Shown piece after piece: positions 45,444 to 54,177 of a stretch of DNA of 64,000 nt (within the stretch, counting starts at the first letter, position 1; every line of letters begins with the position of its first letter). Under the pieces are notes generated by a model, which did not search any database, was not told the DNA's origin, and worked only from the letters and a program-made list of their open reading frames with translations. The stretch covers positions 868,001 to 932,000 of the forward strand of contig CBDDJL010000004.1 in NCBI GenBank assembly GCA_965229715.1. Direction: 5' to 3'. Source of the stretch: JAVJST01 sp965229715. Its GTDB lineage: Bacteria; Pseudomonadota; Alphaproteobacteria; Rhodospirillales; Casp-alpha2. The position numbers and the translations under genes are program-made.

Positions 45444-47147
45444 ATGAGCGAAGAAACCGGCAACGACGAAGCCACAGAAGACGCCTCAGAAGAAACCACC
45501 GAGGACGCGATCGAACGCGAATCCATGGAAGTCGACGTGCTGATCGTCGGCGCGGGTCCATCGGGCCTGGCCGCGGCAATCCGCCTGATGCAGCTGGCCC
45601 AGGAAAACGAGCGCGAGCTGATGGTCACCGTCGTCGAGAAAGGCTCCGAGGTCGGCGCGCATATTCTCTCGGGCGCGGTCATGGAGCCGCGCGCGCTCAA
45701 CGAGCTGATTCCCGACTGGAAGGACAAGGGCGCGCCGCTCAACACCCCGGCGGCCAACGACACCTTCATGGTGCTGACCGAAAAGGGCGGCTTCAAGATG
45801 CCGACCCCGCCGCAGATGAACAACCACGGCAATTACATCGTTAGCCTGGGCAACGTTTGCCGCTGGCTCGGCGAACAGGCCGAAGCGCTCGGCGCGGAAA
45901 TCTATCCGGGATTCGCCGCGGCGGAAGTGCTCTACCACGAGGACGGTTCGGTCAAGGGTATCGCGACCGGCGACATGGGCCGCCAGAAGGACGGTTCCCC
46001 GGGGCCGAACTTCGAGCCGGGCATGGAACTGCACGCCAAGTACACGCTGTTCGCCGAGGGCTGCCGCGGCCACCTGTCGAAGGGCCTGATGGAGACGTTC
46101 GACCTGCGCAAGGACTGCGACCCGCAGAGCTACGGCATCGGCATCAAGGAGCTGTGGGAGATCGATCCGGCCAAACACAAGCCGGGCACCATCATCCACA
46201 CCGCCGGCTGGCCGCTGGAGAGCGACACCTACGGCGGCTCGTTCCTCTATCACCTGGAAGACAACCAGGTCGCCGTCGGCTTCGTCGTCGGGCTCGACTA
46301 CCAGAACCCGCACTTGAGCCCGTTCCACGAGTTCCAGCGCTTCAAGACGCACCCGAAGATTCGCCCGACGTTCGAGGGCGGCAAGCGGATCGCCTATGGC
46401 GCGCGCGCCATCAACGAAGGCGGCTTCCAGTCGATCCCCGGCCTGAACTTTCCGGGCGGTGCGCTGATCGGCTGCTCGGCGGGCTTCGTCAACGTGCCGA
46501 AGATCAAGGGCTCGCACACGGCAATGAAAACCGGCATGCTCGCCGCCGAGTCCGTGTTCGAAGCGATCGCCAGCGGGGCCAATCCGGCCGACGGCCTGCC
46601 CGCCTACTCGGACGCGGTCAGGAAATCCTGGGTCTGGGACGAACTCTACAAGGTCCGCAACATCCGCCCGTCGTTCCGTTGGGGCTTCTGGAAGGCGCTG
46701 ATCTATTCCGGCATCGACACCTACCTGTTCATGGGCCGCGCACCGTGGACGTTCAAGCAGCACGCCGATCACACGCAGCTCAAGAAGGCGTCGGAGTGCA
46801 AGAAGATCGAGTACCCGAAACCCGACAACGAGGTCTCGTTCGACCGCAACTCGTCGGTGTTCCTCTCGGGCACCGCGCACGAGGACGCCCAGCCGGCGCA
46901 CCTGACGCTGAAGGACGACAGCGTGCCGGTGAAGGTAAACCTCGCCGAGTACGACGGGCCGGAAGCGCGCTACTGCCCGGCCGGCGTCTACGAGTTCGTG
47001 GACGACGAATCCGGCGACGGCAAGAAACTGCAGATCAACTTCCAGAACTGCGTCCACTGCAAGACCTGCGACATCAAGGATCCGACCCAGAACATCCATT
47101 GGGTCGTGCCGGAAGGCGGCAACGGCCCGAACTACCCGAATATGTAG
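45444..47147 (+). CDS. Electron transfer flavoprotein-ubiquinone oxidoreductase
   Basis: 567 residues. Passes electrons from ETF to the quinone pool at the inner membrane. The FAD motif VGAGPSGLAAAIRL is at about residues 36-49 after an acidic N-terminal tail. The 4Fe-4S ligands are a Cys in CPAGVYEF and the trio in NCVHCKTCDIKDP near the C-terminus. GGAGA precedes ATG 45444; the upstream frame is repeat DNA. No etfAB genes lie next to it. Confidence 0.96.
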   Translation: MSEETGNDEATEDASEETTEDAIERESMEVDVLIVGAGPSGLAAAIRLMQLAQENERELMVTVVEKGSEVGAHILSGAVMEPRALNELIPDWKDKGAPLNTPAANDTFMVLTEKGGFKMPTPPQMNNHGNYIVSLGNVCRWLGEQAEALGAEIYPGFAAAEVLYHEDGSVKGIATGDMGRQKDGSPGPNFEPGMELHAKYTLFAEGCRGHLSKGLMETFDLRKDCDPQSYGIGIKELWEIDPAKHKPGTIIHTAGWPLESDTYGGSFLYHLEDNQVAVGFVVGLDYQNPHLSPFHEFQRFKTHPKIRPTFEGGKRIAYGARAINEGGFQSIPGLNFPGGALIGCSAGFVNVPKIKGSHTAMKTGMLAAESVFEAIASGANPADGLPAYSDAVRKSWVWDELYKVRNIRPSFRWGFWKALIYSGIDTYLFMGRAPWTFKQHADHTQLKKASECKKIEYPKPDNEVSFDRNSSVFLSGTAHEDAQPAHLTLKDDSVPVKVNLAEYDGPEARYCPAGVYEFVDDESGDGKKLQINFQNCVHCKTCDIKDPTQNIHWVVPEGGNGPNYPNM

Positions 47148-47265
47148 GTCGGCGACCTAACAAGCGGCACCGCGCGACTGGGGATGGAAGGGTTGGCCAG
47201 TCGCGCTTGGAACATGGATGGCACACGCTTCGCGCAGTCAGGGTGACGTTTCCGATCCAAGAAAT

Positions 47266-47348
47266 CGTCATGGCCGGGCTCGACCCGGGCATCCACGACT
47301 TGGCGGCAAATCAAGACGTGGATGCCCGGAACACGTCCGGGCATGACG
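47266..47348. repeat. Palindromic GGCCGGG/CCCGGGC repeat (family B, copy 2)
   Basis: About 88% similar by eye to 45104-45185, with the same end sequences. It shares the 317-base gap 47148-47464 with a family C repeat; nothing else is seen in this gap. Confidence 0.85.
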
Positions 47349-47366
47349 TTCGGATGGTTTCCGAAA

Positions 47367-47436
47367 CCGTTATTCCCGCGAAGGCGGGAATCGAGTTTCC
47401 GCCCCAGTTGGACCCCCGCTTTCGCGGGGGTGACGG
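47367..47436. repeat. CCCGCGAAGGCGGG-type palindromic repeat (family C)
   Basis: Hairpin TTCCCGC-GAAG-GCGGGAA (47372-47390) and hairpin CCCCCGC-TTTC-GCGGGGG (47413-47430), flanked by CCGTTA and TGACGG ends. Elements of this form are common between genes in proteobacteria. Confidence 0.8.
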
Positions 47437-47464
47437 GTGGCGGAATGCTGCGTAGCATGCTGCC

Positions 47465-48211
47465 ATGATCGAACCCCTCTATGACATCGCACAGACGCCC
47501 GGCCTGTGGGCCGTGCTCGCCTTCGCCGTGCTGGCGGGGTTCGCGCGCGGCCTGGCGGGGTTCGGCGTCGGCCTCGTCATGCTGCCGGTGACGGCCGCGA
47601 CCCTCGGTCCGACCGTCGCGGTGCCGGTACTCGCGCTGATCGACGTACCGACGGCGATGTGGCTGGCGCGCACGGTATGGCACAACGTCGACCGCCGCGA
47701 ACTGGCCATCCTGCTGTTGTCCGCGCTGGTCGGCATTCCGGCGGGCATCGCCGTGCTGATCGTCATCGATCCCGCCGTCATGAAAACCGGCGTCAGCATC
47801 ATCGTGCTGGCGTTCGCCGTGGCGCTCATGCTGGGGCTTCGCCTGCCCGGCGATCCGTCGGTGACGCGGTCGTCGATCACCGGATTTTCGGCGGGCGCGC
47901 TGCAGGGCGCGGTCGGCCTGCCCGGCCCGCCGCTGATCCTCGGCTGGCTCGCGTCCCAGGTGCCGGGCCCGCGGCTTCGCGCCAACACCATCATCTTTTT
48001 CGCCGGCCTGATGCTGATCGCCGTGCCGGGTTACGGCATCGCCGGGCTGCTGGTGCGCGACACCGTGCTGACGGCGTTGATCGTCTTTCCGTTCTTCCTC
48101 GGCGGCGTCATCGCCGGCAACAAGGCATCGGGCCATGTGCCGGAAGACCTGTTCCGCAAGATCGTCCTCGGATTGATCGTTGCCGGTGCGGTTTCCGCGC
48201 TGCTAGCGTGA
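47465..48211 (+). CDS. TSUP-family (TauE/SafE) membrane permease
   Basis: 248 residues with about seven hydrophobic segments. The N-terminal GFARGLAGFGVGLVMLP and the repeat GFSAGALQGAVGLPGPPLIL (about residues 140-159) are characteristic of the sulfite/organosulfonate exporter family. The TauD-type dioxygenase gene follows 16 bases downstream, which would be consistent with organosulfur metabolism, though the substrate is not shown. Confidence 0.9.
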   Translation: MIEPLYDIAQTPGLWAVLAFAVLAGFARGLAGFGVGLVMLPVTAATLGPTVAVPVLALIDVPTAMWLARTVWHNVDRRELAILLLSALVGIPAGIAVLIVIDPAVMKTGVSIIVLAFAVALMLGLRLPGDPSVTRSSITGFSAGALQGAVGLPGPPLILGWLASQVPGPRLRANTIIFFAGLMLIAVPGYGIAGLLVRDTVLTALIVFPFFLGGVIAGNKASGHVPEDLFRKIVLGLIVAGAVSALLA

Positions 48212-48227
48212 CGCTGGAGGATCGCCG

Positions 48228-49097
48228 ATGACGCTTTCGACCAGACCGCTGCACGACGATTTCGGCGTCGAGGTCCTCGATCTCGATCTGCGCGAGGCGA
48301 CGCCGGACCGTCTTTACCCCGAGATCCGTGCGCTGTTCGAAGCGCATTCGCTGCTGCTGTTCCGCGAACAGATCATCGACGACGCGCGCCACCGCGCGAT
48401 CGCCGCGTTGTTCGGACCGCGTGAGAACATCACCGGCGAACCGGACGGCGACACCGCGCCGATCCCGCAGGTCTCCAACCGCGACGGTGAGGGGCATGTG
48501 ATTGCCGACGACGATCTCCGCGTCCGCAACCTGAAGTCCAATTTCTACTGGCACACGGATTCGACGTTCCTCTCGACGCCGGCGATTTCCAACGTACTGA
48601 CCGCCTACGAGGTGCCGTCGACCGGCGGCGAGACCGAGATCGTCTCGACCCGCGCCGGCTGGCGGCGCATGCCCGGCAAACTGAAGGCCCGCGCGCGGGA
48701 CAAGGTGTTCATCCACCGCTACGCCCACTCGCGCAGCCTGGTCGACGACGAACTGGCGAGCCAGGACATGTTCACGCGTTTTCCGGACGTGCGCTGGCGC
48801 GCGCTCTGGACCAATCCGGTGAATGGCGCGGAAGCGCTCTACATCGCGGCGCACGCCTGCGGCGTCGACGGCATGAGCCGCGAAGGCGGTCTCGCTTTCC
48901 TCGGCGAACTGACCGACGCGGTCACGCATCCCGACATGATCTATACCCACAAATGGCGCGCCGGCGACGTGCTGATCTGGGACCAGCGCGCGACCAATCA
49001 CCGGGGCCGGCCGTGGCCCTACGACGAACCGCGCCGGCTCGCCAGCCTCGTGTCATCGGCCCGCGAGAGCGACGGCATCGCGTCCGTGCGCCCTTGA
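48228..49097 (+). CDS. TauD/TfdA-family 2-oxoglutarate-dependent dioxygenase
   Basis: 289 residues. The metal-binding HxD is in FYWHTDSTF (about residues 106-108) and the distal His in WDQRATNHRGRP (about 253), with the 2-oxoglutarate Arg in YDEPRRL. Members hydroxylate taurine, phenoxyacetates or other acids to release sulfite or the ether alcohol. It follows the TSUP permease by 16 bases and is probably cotranscribed with it and the YciI gene. Confidence 0.9.
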   Translation: MTLSTRPLHDDFGVEVLDLDLREATPDRLYPEIRALFEAHSLLLFREQIIDDARHRAIAALFGPRENITGEPDGDTAPIPQVSNRDGEGHVIADDDLRVRNLKSNFYWHTDSTFLSTPAISNVLTAYEVPSTGGETEIVSTRAGWRRMPGKLKARARDKVFIHRYAHSRSLVDDELASQDMFTRFPDVRWRALWTNPVNGAEALYIAAHACGVDGMSREGGLAFLGELTDAVTHPDMIYTHKWRAGDVLIWDQRATNHRGRPWPYDEPRRLASLVSSARESDGIASVRP

Positions 49098-49133
49098 AAT
49101 GTATCTGAGATTCACACCATCGGGAGAGAAACC

Positions 49134-49436
49134 ATGCCCTGGATGATCGTATCCAACGATAGCGAAAACAGCGCCGAGATTCGCGCCGACGAAGCCGTCA
49201 TGGCGGCGCACTGGCAATACGAGCTGTCGATCAAGGACAAGGTCATCGCCGCCGGCAGCCTGCGCACCGACGACGGCGTGACGCCGACCGGCAGCCTGCT
49301 GATCCTCGACGTCGAGACCCGCGACGAGGCCGAGGCCATGGTCATGGCCGACCCGGCGACCAAGGCGGGCCTCAGGGGCGAGATCACCATCCGCTACTGG
49401 AACTGGGCGATCCTCAACCGCGAGGAGGTCGTGTGA
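49134..49436 (+). CDS. YciI-family protein
   Basis: 100 residues. SNDSENSAEIRADEAVMAAH and AAGSLRTDDGVTPTGSLLIL with a C-terminal RYWNWAILN match the YciI fold, a ferredoxin-like dimer of mostly unknown enzymatic role. GGGAGAGA precedes the ATG. It lies 36 bases after the dioxygenase gene and may be in the same operon. Confidence 0.85.
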   Translation: MPWMIVSNDSENSAEIRADEAVMAAHWQYELSIKDKVIAAGSLRTDDGVTPTGSLLILDVETRDEAEAMVMADPATKAGLRGEITIRYWNWAILNREEVV

Positions 49437-49441
49437 CTTCA

Positions 49442-49536
49442 ACCCCTCACCCTGTCCCTCTCCCTCAAGGGGAGAGGGAACGACAGCCGACGAACTCTTC
49501 CCTCCCCCTCGAAGGGGGAGGGTCAGGGTCGGGGTA
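49442..49536. repeat. Paired palindromic intergenic repeat (family A, copy 2)
   Basis: Hairpin 1 has CCCTCTCCC (49456-49464) facing GGGAGAGGG (49470-49478); hairpin 2 is a near-perfect palindrome at 49500-49522. Outer ends ACCCCTCACCCT and AGGGTCGGGGT are also complementary, so the whole could fold as a cruciform. It fills most of the gap before the TPR gene. Confidence 0.85.
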
Positions 49537-49602
49537 AAATGCCCGGACATATCTGCTTCGTGACTGGACCTCAGCGCCCCGGCGCGATTGAATAGGAAGG
49601 AT

Positions 49603-51348
49603 ATGATTCGACTAACGATCCTGCCGCGCCGGACGCTCCCAGCGATTGTAGCCGCGACCGCGCTTCTGCTCGGCACGCCGTCACTGGCCGCCGTCGAAGG
49701 CGACGAGTCAGCAGGCGACGAGAAACGCAAGGCAGCGAGCACGTTGTCCGGCAATTATCTCGCTGGCCGTCACGCGCAGGTGGCCCGCAATCTCGACGCG
49801 GCGGCGGTTTTTCTCGGCGCCGCCCTGAACGACGATCCCGATAACCCGGACCTGCTGCGGCGCACGTTCTTCGTGCTGCTTTCAGACGGCCGCATTGGCG
49901 ACAGCCTGCAACTCGCCCATCGGCTGGCGGACATTGGCGGCAACGAGGACATCGCCTTCCTGACGCTGGCCGCCGACGCGGTCAAGAACGGCAACTTCGC
50001 GGATGCCGAAGCCCATCTCGGCAACATCGGCGACGGCGGGTTCGGCACCTACTTCCGGCCCCTCATTCAGAGTTGGGCCCGTTACGGCGCCGGCGACACG
50101 AAGGGCGCGCTGGAGGCCCTGGCCCCGCTTTCGGGCAATACCGCGACCCAGGCCCTGCACGACGCCCATGCGGCGATGATCAACGCCGCCGCCGGCAAGT
50201 TCGATGCCGCGATCGATTACTTCGTCACGGTCACGGAGTTGCAGGGCGGGCTCGCGCTTCGCAACACGGAGCATCTCGGCGCGCTCTACGAAATGTCGGG
50301 CGACGCGCGCAAGGCGGAGGCGCTCTACCGGTCGTTCCTCGAACAATTTCCGGGCTCGCGCCTGATGACCACGCCGCTCAAACGCATCGCCGAAGGCGGT
50401 GCCGCCGATCTGCTCGTGGCAACCCCGGAGCACGGTGTCGCCGAGGGCCTGTTCGGTGTCGCCAGTTCGCTCAATCAGCAGAACGCACCGGAGACCGCCC
50501 TCGTGCTGGCGCGTCTCGCCGCCTACTTGCGTCCCGATTTCCCGTCACTGCAACTGATGATCGGCAATCTGGTGGAAAGTCTCTACGGCGCAGCGGAGGC
50601 CAACGAAATTTACCGCGGCATCGACCCGGACAGCGATTACGCATGGTCGGCGCAACTCAGACTGGCGGACAACCTCGCCGATCTCGGCGAAATCGACGAG
50701 GCGGAGCGGATTTACCGCGACATGGCCGCGCTCGACCCAACGGCCGAGGATCCGCTGATCAATCTTGGCGATCTGATGCGCATCGAGTCCCGCTTCGACG
50801 ATGCCGTCGAAGCCTACGACGCGGCGTTCGATCGGATCGACGATCCGGACGGGCGATACTGGTCGCTCTATTACGCGCGCGGCATCGCGCTCGAACGCTC
50901 CAAGCAGTGGGACCGCGCCGAGAAGGATTTTCTCAAGGCTCTGGAATACGAACCGGATCAGCCGTTGGTGCTGAACTACCTGGGCTATTCGTGGGTCGAG
51001 ATGGGTCTCAACCTCGACCGCGCGCAGACCATGATCCGCAAGGCGGTCACGCTCAGGCCGAACGACGGCTACATCGTCGACAGCCTCGGCTGGGTCTACT
51101 TCAAGCTCGGCCAGTACGAAAAGGCGGTCCGCGAACTTGAACGCGCCGTCGAACTGCGGCCCGAGGACCCGGTTATCAACGAACACCTCGGCGACGCCTA
51201 CTGGAAAGTCGGGCGGACCCGCGAGGCGAAATTCCAGTGGCGCCGCGCCCTCGGCCTCGATCCCGAACCGGATCTGATTTCCGTCATCGAGGACAAGCTT
51301 CGCGACGGCCTCGGCGCGTCGGCGGACGCCGGCGGCGACGGATCCTGA
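49603..51348 (+). CDS. Exported tetratricopeptide repeat protein
   Basis: 581 residues with a signal peptide (about 1-29). At least eight TPR-like units follow, clearest at the C-terminus (PLVLNYLGYSWVEMGLNLDRA, YIVDSLGWVYFKLGQYEKAV, PVINEHLGDAYWKVGRTREA). AGGAAGGA before ATG 49603 defines the start. It is a protein-interaction scaffold, probably periplasmic. The ispE gene follows 4 bases after the stop, an arrangement shared by many alphaproteobacteria. Confidence 0.9.
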   Translation: MIRLTILPRRTLPAIVAATALLLGTPSLAAVEGDESAGDEKRKAASTLSGNYLAGRHAQVARNLDAAAVFLGAALNDDPDNPDLLRRTFFVLLSDGRIGDSLQLAHRLADIGGNEDIAFLTLAADAVKNGNFADAEAHLGNIGDGGFGTYFRPLIQSWARYGAGDTKGALEALAPLSGNTATQALHDAHAAMINAAAGKFDAAIDYFVTVTELQGGLALRNTEHLGALYEMSGDARKAEALYRSFLEQFPGSRLMTTPLKRIAEGGAADLLVATPEHGVAEGLFGVASSLNQQNAPETALVLARLAAYLRPDFPSLQLMIGNLVESLYGAAEANEIYRGIDPDSDYAWSAQLRLADNLADLGEIDEAERIYRDMAALDPTAEDPLINLGDLMRIESRFDDAVEAYDAAFDRIDDPDGRYWSLYYARGIALERSKQWDRAEKDFLKALEYEPDQPLVLNYLGYSWVEMGLNLDRAQTMIRKAVTLRPNDGYIVDSLGWVYFKLGQYEKAVRELERAVELRPEDPVINEHLGDAYWKVGRTREAKFQWRRALGLDPEPDLISVIEDKLRDGLGASADAGGDGS

Positions 51349-51352
51349 CGCC

Positions 51353-52318
51353 ATGCAGCCGGCCGACGCCGACACGCCGGAGCCGACCGGCGGTTCCCTG
51401 CCGAGCTATCTGATCAGCGAACCCGCGCCGGCCAAGATCAATCTCTATCTGCACGTCACCGAGCGGTACCCGAGCGGCTATCACGGGCTCGACAGCCTCG
51501 TCGTCTTCAGCCGTCTTGGCGACACCATCGGGCTCAACGCCGGGAAGGCCGGGAGCGGCATCCGCCTCAGCATCGAAGGCCCGTTTGCGGACGACCTCTC
51601 CGGCGAAGCCGACAACCTCGTGGTGCGCGCGGCGCACGGTCTCGCCGCGGCGGCCGGGATCGAAGCGGCGGACGTCGATCTCACGCTCACCAAGCGGTTG
51701 CCGGTGGCGTCCGGAATCGGCGGCGGCTCGGCGGATGCGGCGGCGGCGCTCAGGGCCTTGGCGCGTTACTGGGACGTGACCGATCCGGCGCCGCTGTTCG
51801 AGGTTGCACAGGCACTTGGCGCCGACGTGCCGATGTGCCTCGGATCGCGCGCCCGCCCGGTCATGCAGGTTGCCGGCATCGGCGACGAGATCGCCGCCGC
51901 CCCGGCGCTGCCCGCCTGCCACCTGTTGCTCGTCAATCCCGGCACGGCGGTTTCGACGCCCGATGTGTTCAAGGCGCGCACAGGCGATTTCTCCAATCCG
52001 CTGCCGCTCGATCGCGCACCCGAGGACGCCGCCGATTTGGCCCGCGAATTGAAACGGCGGGCCAACGACCTGACCGACGCGGCGGTCGCGCTTTCGCCGG
52101 AGATACGCATCGCGATGAATGCGGTCGCGGCGACCCCGGACTGTTTGCTCGCGCGCATGTCGGGCAGCGGGGCCACGGTGTTCGGCCTCTTCGAGACGCC
52201 GGGCGAGGCCGAAACCGCCGCCGGCGCGCTTCGCGATGCGCACCCCGACTGGTGGGTGCGCGCGACCGGATTGCTGCATTCGCCGATTGCAATGCCGGCG
52301 CCGAAGGGCCAAGAATAA
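51353..52318 (+). CDS. ispE: 4-diphosphocytidyl-2-C-methyl-D-erythritol kinase
   Basis: 321 residues. Phosphorylates the 2-hydroxyl of CDP-methylerythritol in the MEP isoprenoid pathway. The substrate-binding AKINLYLHV (about 26-34) and the GHMP ATP motif PVASGIGGGSADAAAAL (about 116-132) are clear, with the C-terminal MSGSGATVFGLF. It follows the TPR gene by 4 bases and is immediately followed by the FMN riboswitch. Confidence 0.95.
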   Translation: MQPADADTPEPTGGSLPSYLISEPAPAKINLYLHVTERYPSGYHGLDSLVVFSRLGDTIGLNAGKAGSGIRLSIEGPFADDLSGEADNLVVRAAHGLAAAAGIEAADVDLTLTKRLPVASGIGGGSADAAAALRALARYWDVTDPAPLFEVAQALGADVPMCLGSRARPVMQVAGIGDEIAAAPALPACHLLLVNPGTAVSTPDVFKARTGDFSNPLPLDRAPEDAADLARELKRRANDLTDAAVALSPEIRIAMNAVAATPDCLLARMSGSGATVFGLFETPGEAETAAGALRDAHPDWWVRATGLLHSPIAMPAPKGQE

Positions 52319-52322
52319 CCCT

Positions 52323-52524
52323 GTTCTCAGGGCGGGGCGAAATTCCCCACCGGCGGTATGCGGCGAACGCCGCGAGCCCGCGAGCGCCCCGGCCGTTCAG
52401 GGTCCGATCCACGCTTCAGGTGAATCACGGAGCGATTCAACCTGAAACGGTCGCCTTCAGGCCGGGGGTCAGCAGATCAGGTGAAATGCCTGAGCCGACG
52501 GTCACAGTCCGGATGAGAGAGAAC
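52323..52524 (+). promoter_or_regulatory. FMN riboswitch (RFN element)
   Basis: The closing stem GTTCTC (52323-52328) pairs perfectly with GAGAAC (52519-52524). The conserved RFN core GGGCGGGGCGAAATTCCCC-type segment and CCGGCGGTA follow at 52330-52357; the later CCTGAGCCGACGGTCACAGT and GGATGAGAGA parts are at 52491-52520. A variable internal arm accounts for the length. FMN binding should repress ribH, 78 bases downstream. A GC-rich hairpin (52530-52553) after the aptamer lacks a T-tract. Confidence 0.93.
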
Positions 52525-52601
52525 GTACAGCGGGCCCGCCCGGCGGGTTGCCCTGTTCGTGATCGCCTTGGGTGACGTGTCGTTTGCCAAAGGAGATCAC
52601 G

Positions 52602-53045
52602 ATGACACAAACCCGCTACGCCTTCGTCAAAGCCAACTGGCACCGCGAGATCGTCGACCGCGCCCTCGACGGTTTCGTCGAACTGGTCCCCGGTGAGACC
52701 GTCGAGGTCTTCGACGTGCCGGGCGCCTTCGAAATGCCGCTGGTCGCCCGCGACCTCGCCCTGACCGGCCGATACGACGCCGTCGTCTGCGCCGCCTTCG
52801 TCGTCGACGGCGGCATCTACCGCCACGAGTTCGTCGCCAGGGCGGTCGTCGACGGCCTGATGCGCGTTGGACTGGACACCGGCGTGCCCGTGCTCTCGGT
52901 CTCGCTGACGCCGCACCAGTATCAGGAAACCGAGCACCACACGGCGATCTTCAGGGACCATTTCGTCGAGAAAGGCCGCGAGGCGGCCCGCGCCGCCCTG
53001 CAAATCGTCGATCTGCGGGGCTCGCTGGCGCAGCGCGCCGCCTGA
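52602..53045 (+). CDS. ribH: 6,7-dimethyl-8-ribityllumazine synthase (RibH2-like)
   Basis: 157 residues. Condenses the ribityl-pyrimidine with dihydroxybutanone phosphate in riboflavin synthesis. The segments FVKANWHREIVDRAL, VPGAFEMPLVARDLA, VVDGGIYRHEFVA and SVSLTPHQ fit lumazine synthase, and the IYRHEF form is like the second, riboswitch-controlled RibH2 of Brucella and Mesorhizobium. AAAGGAG lies 6 bases before ATG. No other rib gene is in this window. Confidence 0.93.
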   Translation: MTQTRYAFVKANWHREIVDRALDGFVELVPGETVEVFDVPGAFEMPLVARDLALTGRYDAVVCAAFVVDGGIYRHEFVARAVVDGLMRVGLDTGVPVLSVSLTPHQYQETEHHTAIFRDHFVEKGREAARAALQIVDLRGSLAQRAA

Positions 53046-53052
53046 CGACGGG

Positions 53053-53073
53053 GAGCGGCCCGCCGGGCCGCTC
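53053..53073 (+). terminator. Likely terminator after ribH
   Basis: GAGCGGCCC (53053-53061) and GGGCCGCTC (53065-53073) form a perfect 9-bp stem with a 3-base loop 8 bases after the stop. The following GTTCGCCCCTT is poor in T, so termination may be weak or Rho-aided. Confidence 0.5.
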
Positions 53074-53132
53074 GTTCGCCCCTTGCCCCGGGTGATCCTT
53101 GGCGATAAAAGAACCGCCGAAGACCGCACGGA

Positions 53133-53207
53133 TGGGGCGTCGCCAAGTGGTAAGGCACCGGTTTTTGGTATCGGCATTCGCAGGTTCGAATCCTGCCGCC
53201 CCAGCCA
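53133..53207 (+). tRNA. tRNA-Gln (anticodon TTG)
   Basis: Acceptor arms TGGGGCG (53133-53139) and CGCCCCA (53197-53203) pair fully; the T arm is GCAGG-TTCGAAT-CCTGC, and the anticodon loop TTTTGGT gives TTG at its centre. A genomic CCA follows the discriminator G (53205-53207). The D arm is GCCAAGTGGTAAGGC. Confidence 0.96.
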
Positions 53208-53321
53208 TCTAGTTCGACCTCACGACATGATGAAACGGTAACGCGCGCCCCGGGATGGCGTGATTGGCACGGCGCGCCGTGACGTTTCATTCGGTGCCGG
53301 ACGCCATCAGTAGAGACGCCA

Positions 53322-53831
53322 TCAGTAGATATGCAATGCCGAGAGGTACTTGTCGACATTCCGACCGTCATCGGCCAACGGAAGCGTAATGTATGTGTAG
53401 GGTTTGGCGTTGTAGTGATGGTAGTTGGGGAACCAGTCTATCGTCCCGGTGCTGATGATGAAATTGTGCGTGTTGCGCATTTCATCCCAAAATGCCGTCT
53501 CATCATAATCGTAGAGCGTACCGATACATTCGCTGAACCGCTTGCGCGTCGGATCGACCCCGAACATCTCGGCCATCTTCGTGCCCCATAAGCGGAACTC
53601 AGATTCATAACTCACCGAGTCGAGGATATCCTCGACCGCGAGCCACCCGTACCAACCGGTAAAATCACTGAGCTCGAAATCCCGCCACGCCGGAAGGGCG
53701 TCGCCCTTCCGCTTCGAATCCCACAGGCGCTTGAACGAACCGACACCGCTCAACTCGGTATCCGGCGTGTCGGGCGAAAAAATCTTGTAAGCCCAATCGC
53801 CCGTCCCTCTCCGCGTCTCAATATGAGGCAT
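53322..53831 (-). CDS. PAS domain protein (PAS_5 type)
   Basis: 169 residues from ATG 53831. Shares the pattern of the 26221-26733 protein: RLWDSKRKGDALPAWRDF, FTGWYGWLAVEDI and EFRLWGTKMAEMFG. A longer frame reaches a TTG at 53885, but the ATG start gives the same length as the paralogue. Stand-alone PAS proteins of this type have no known output domain. It lies 114 bases from tRNA-Gln on the opposite strand. Confidence 0.8.
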   Translation of the reverse strand: MPHIETRRGTGDWAYKIFSPDTPDTELSGVGSFKRLWDSKRKGDALPAWRDFELSDFTGWYGWLAVEDILDSVSYESEFRLWGTKMAEMFGVDPTRKRFSECIGTLYDYDETAFWDEMRNTHNFIISTGTIDWFPNYHHYNAKPYTYITLPLADDGRNVDKYLSALHIY

Positions 53832-54177
53832 CGTCAAATCCCGCTTCCGAAACGCGTCAAACGCCACGCAGAAACCGCGCGTCAATGCCGTGGCTCATTG
53901 ACCGGAGAGTCGCGCGACCGCGTCGCGTCAAAATGTCGGATTAGCATTAGCACGTATACGTATAAATACTGAAGTCAAATCTGTGTCCGAGCCAATCATG
54001 GCTTGCCGGAAACGCACGAGCGGCCGATCGAGACAGGATCCGATCCGGGGGTTCGAACATGCCATTTTACTGAACGGAAACCGTCCTTCGCACCTCCCCT
54101 AGCCCCATGCGGATATTTGCCGCGCCGCCGGTTGGCCCGATAGTCTGAACGCATCCGGGCAACACGGATCCGATGAT
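53832..54177. other. Non-coding stretch with no recognised gene
   Basis: 346 bases between the start of the leftward PAS gene and the rightward acyl-CoA synthetase, so a divergent promoter region. A 10-bp palindrome ACGTATACGT (53952-53961) sits in the AT-richer middle near TATAAAT. No RNA gene or CDS was recognised. Confidence 0.6.

Noticed and set aside
52530..52553. Rho-independent terminator in the riboswitch platform
   Set aside because: The GC hairpin has no T-tract, so transcriptional termination cannot be claimed.
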